Positions 61,623 to 64,000 of a DNA stretch of 64,000 bases are shown here, piece by piece. The stretch's first letter is position 1. The number at the start of each line of letters is the position of its first letter. Source of the DNA: CAZYFH01 sp965197395 (GTDB lineage Bacteria; Acidobacteriota; Vicinamibacteria; Vicinamibacterales; UBA8438); NCBI GenBank assembly GCA_965197395.1, contig CBDANB010000002.1, positions 124,001 through 188,000 of the forward strand. Reading direction: 5' to 3'. The notes beneath the pieces were generated by a model, which was not told where the DNA came from, did not search any database, and saw only the letters and a program-made list of their open reading frames with translations. The translations under genes and the position numbers were made by a program.

Positions 61623-62633
61623 TCAGCGTTCCGTCACCCACTGGATGTTCTTGTTGCGCGCACCCGCGAGGATGCCGCCGAGGCCGATGTTGCCCTCGTG
61701 GCACGCGTACTCGAACAGCGGCCCATCGGTGCGTCGCAACGGCATCGCCGCCGTCCAGGGTCGCGTGTAGCTGTTCGCATCCTCGACGGTGAACTCGTAC
61801 ATCACCGTATCCGGGTCGACCCGGCGGAACCGCTCCACGAGGTGCGTATCCTTGCTCGAACCGCCGAGGCTCGTCTCGCGGAGGAAGTGCATCGTCTCGA
61901 CCACGAGCGTGTCACCCTCCCACCGGCCACGGGAGTCGCCCGCGTATTGCTGGAGCGTCCCATGTGAACGCCCGTCGAGTGGAATGATCCGCGCGTTGTG
62001 GACCATCTCGTTGAGCACCACGACGTGGTCCGGCGTCTGCACGATGTGCACGTTGTTGTTGTAGGCGCTCGAGACCATGGGCGGGCCCGCGTTGAACCCC
62101 ATCAGGCAGCGGTCCGACAGGCTCCGGTCCGTATACGAATCGGCGAAGCCGTTCTGAATGTTCAAGCCGCGGATGCCCGCCGCCGCCAGATACTCCTCCC
62201 GATACGGGACGCGACCGTCCGGGGGATCGACGATGAGCGACGTGCGTTTGTCACGTGTCAACTCAATACCGCGCTCATACCAGAACTCGTTGTAGCCGCC
62301 GACGCCGCCTTCCGCGAGCGACTGATAGCGGACGCCCGGCGCATGCACGAGCAGGTTCTGCGTGTCGCGGTTCAGCTCGTTGCGTCGCTCCGACTCGAAC
62401 GCGGCCGCCTCTTCCGCCGTCAGCGTCTCACGCCCGGCGAGCGAGGCCACCGCGCCCTGGTCGATGACCGGTCGCTGCAACGGTGTGAGCGTGCGGAACG
62501 TAAACACGCCTTGAATGTCGGGGTCCCCATGCGGTGTCCGGAGCACCGCCGTGTCGGATTGCGCCGCAACCGGCGCGACCACGAACCCGAGACCGGCGCA
62601 CACGATGAATGTCGTCACACACACTCGAGTCAT
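61623..62633 (-). CDS. exported CHEGN-family protein, paralogue 4
   Basis: A 336-residue protein. ATG at 62633 follows GGGAG and begins a signal peptide (CVTTFIVCAGLGFVVAPVAA). Shared motifs: TPHGDPDIQGVFTFRTLTPL, DRCLMGFNAG, LNEMVHNARIIPLDG, GDSRGRWEGDTLVVETMHF, THLVERF and FEYACHEGNIGLGGIL. It is the most diverged in its N-terminal third. Intact, immediately upstream of the mosaic of fragments. Confidence 0.88.
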   Translation of the reverse strand: MTRVCVTTFIVCAGLGFVVAPVAAQSDTAVLRTPHGDPDIQGVFTFRTLTPLQRPVIDQGAVASLAGRETLTAEEAAAFESERRNELNRDTQNLLVHAPGVRYQSLAEGGVGGYNEFWYERGIELTRDKRTSLIVDPPDGRVPYREEYLAAAGIRGLNIQNGFADSYTDRSLSDRCLMGFNAGPPMVSSAYNNNVHIVQTPDHVVVLNEMVHNARIIPLDGRSHGTLQQYAGDSRGRWEGDTLVVETMHFLRETSLGGSSKDTHLVERFRRVDPDTVMYEFTVEDANSYTRPWTAAMPLRRTDGPLFEYACHEGNIGLGGILAGARNKNIQWVTER

Positions 62634-62729
62634 CTGGCTCTCCCTCACTCGCTCACCCTCACGCGTCGACCGTCGCATAATCCTACAACCGACAGCGCTC
62701 CGGCACGCCGCCGCCCTTGCGCACGGCCG

Positions 62730-64000
62730 CTATCGTGCCGCAGTCCGCCGTTTGGTGGCCGAGAGCTGTCGTTTCCGGAGCCGTAACGTCGCAGGCGTGA
62801 CCTCGACGAGCTCATCATCGCTGATGAACTCGATCGCCTGCTCCAGATTGAGCGTGCGCGGCGGAATCAGGCGGATGCCCTCCTCGGCGGTCGACGACCG
62901 CATGTTGTTGAGCTTCTTCTCCTTGGTGATGTTGACGTCCATGTCGTCCGGCCGCGCGTTCTCGCCGACGATCATTCCCTCATAGACGACCGTGGTCGGC
63001 TCGATGAACAGCTCCCCACGCTCCTGCAAGTTGAACATCGCGTACGCGGTGACGTTGCCCGCCCGATCGGCCACCAGCACGCCGGTCGGACGTCCGGCGA
63101 TCGGGCCGTGCCACGGTTCCCAGCCCGCGAACAGATGATTCATGATGGCGGTCCCGCGGGTATCCGTCAGGAGCTGTGAGCGGAAGCCGATCAGGCCACG
63201 GGTGGGGATGCGGAACTCCAGACGAATCCGACCGCTCCCATGGTTGATCAACTTCGTCATCGTCGCCCGCCGGGTGCCGAGCGCGGCAATCACGACCCCT
63301 TGGAACTCCTCCGCGACGTCGATGACGAGCTCCTCGATCGGCTCCTCGGTGCGGCCATTGGCCGATCGGGTGACGATCTCCGGGCGGGAGACCTGCAGCT
63401 CGTAGCCTTCCCGGCGCATCATCTCGATCAGGATCGACAGTTGGAGCTCGCCGCGTCCGACGACCTTCAGCTGGTCCGGCGACTCGGTGTCCTCGACGCG
63501 AATGGAGACGTTCCCGACCAGCTCACGTGTCAGACGATCGCGCAGGTTGCGTGAGGTGACATATCGCCCATCACGACCGGCCAGCGGTGAGGTGTTGACC
63601 CCGAAGACCATCGAGACCGTCGGCTCGTCGATGTGGATCGGGGAAATGGGGTGCTGGTCGTCCGGGTCGGTGATCGTCTCGCCGATGGTGATGTCGCTGA
63701 GACCGGCAAGGCAGACGATGTCGCCGGCCGCCGCTGCCTCGATTTCCACGCGCTGTAATCCATCGAATGCGAAGAGCTTCGTGACGCGCGTGCGCTGCAC
63801 CTCCCCATCGAGCTTGGAGAGCGCCACGTGATCCCCGATCTTCACGCTGCCGTTGAAGATCCGGCCGATGGCGATCCGGCCCAGGTAATCGCTCGAATCG
63901 AGGTTTGCGACCAGGAGCTGCAACGGGGCCGCCGGATCGCCTCCGGGGGCGGGCACGCGCTCCAGGATGGCCTCGAAGAGCGGCCGGAGGTTGTCGCCCT
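62730..64000 (-). CDS. typA: TypA/BipA translational GTPase (5' end outside window)
   Basis: The last ~420 residues: domain II (LLVANLDSSDYLGRIAIGRI, GSVKIGDHVALS), elongation-factor domains III-V (PTVSMVFGVNTSPLAGRDG, LKVVGRGELQLSILIEMMRR, EPIEELVIDVAEEFQGVVI, IPTRGLIGFRSQLLTDTRG, NNMRSSTAEEGIRL) and C-terminal tail (LEQAIEFISDDELVEVTP, LRLRKRQL). These are diagnostic of TypA. The GTP-binding domain lies beyond 64000. It is a ribosome-associated GTPase acting in stress and ribosome assembly. The basic tail ATKRRTAAR ends it. Confidence 0.95.
   Translation of the reverse strand, partial: GDNLRPLFEAILERVPAPGGDPAAPLQLLVANLDSSDYLGRIAIGRIFNGSVKIGDHVALSKLDGEVQRTRVTKLFAFDGLQRVEIEAAAAGDIVCLAGLSDITIGETITDPDDQHPISPIHIDEPTVSMVFGVNTSPLAGRDGRYVTSRNLRDRLTRELVGNVSIRVEDTESPDQLKVVGRGELQLSILIEMMRREGYELQVSRPEIVTRSANGRTEEPIEELVIDVAEEFQGVVIAALGTRRATMTKLINHGSGRIRLEFRIPTRGLIGFRSQLLTDTRGTAIMNHLFAGWEPWHGPIAGRPTGVLVADRAGNVTAYAMFNLQERGELFIEPTTVVYEGMIVGENARPDDMDVNITKEKKLNNMRSSTAEEGIRLIPPRTLNLEQAIEFISDDELVEVTPATLRLRKRQLSATKRRTAAR

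Overview
The window is GC-rich and gene-dense: no gap between features exceeds about 300 bases. It looks like a chromosomal segment of an uncultured soil or marine acidobacterium of the Vicinamibacteria type. That placement is an inference. It rests on several exported PQQ beta-propeller dehydrogenases, four copies of an exported family ending in a CHEGN motif, a Ser/Thr kinase with TPR sensor plus kinase relics, many Tat or Sec signal peptides, and small palindromic repeats containing GCAGGCCT arms. No rRNA, tRNA or CRISPR array was recognised.

Layout. 1-3.5 kb: an ABC exporter, minus strand, whose permease is fused to an esterase. 3.6-5.7 kb: a DUF4342 gene, relics of PQQ dehydrogenases, and a DsbA-like gene with an in-frame TGA exactly where the first catalytic Cys belongs, a strong selenoprotein candidate. 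5.8-10.1 kb: exported metallo-beta-lactamase-fold, PQQ-like and carboxymuconolactone decarboxylase-like proteins. 10.2-15.8 kb: Ser/Thr kinase, DUF222/HNH nuclease, a Phd/PIN toxin-antitoxin pair, DinB protein. 15.9-20.7 kb: M20 peptidase and a DUF1800-DUF1501 operon. 20.9-21.6 kb: a second Phd/PIN pair with a clear operator. 21.7-36.8 kb: exported oxidative and hydrolytic enzymes (PQQ-cupredoxin fusion, a frameshifted amidohydrolase, PQQ dehydrogenase, SMP-30-like lipoprotein, three CHEGN paralogues, Kelch, NIPSNAP, lipocalin-like, TIM-barrel). 36.8-40.4 kb: broken genes, one split by a complete ISL3-type element with 8-bp target duplication. 40.4-45.8 kb: PspC/LiaF-like membrane operon, Tat-exported PLP enzyme, NYN nuclease, kinase relic. 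45.9-51.7 kb: RNase D, a rifampicin-phosphotransferase-like dikinase, TlpA-like lipoprotein and small genes. 51.7-64 kb: PQQ dehydrogenase relic, VOC protein, two PH-domain membrane proteins, MBL and PQQ enzymes, exported HpcH/HpaI aldolase-like protein, a four-piece mosaic of gene fragments, the fourth CHEGN paralogue and the 3' part of typA.

Common theme. Most intact genes encode secreted or periplasmic enzymes suited to oxidising and hydrolysing small organic compounds. Quinoproteins would pass electrons on, one of them probably through its own copper domain. Between them lie head-to-tail scars in which the 5' end of one gene is joined to the 3' end of another on the same strand. These point to repeated local deletion or, less interestingly, to assembly collapse.
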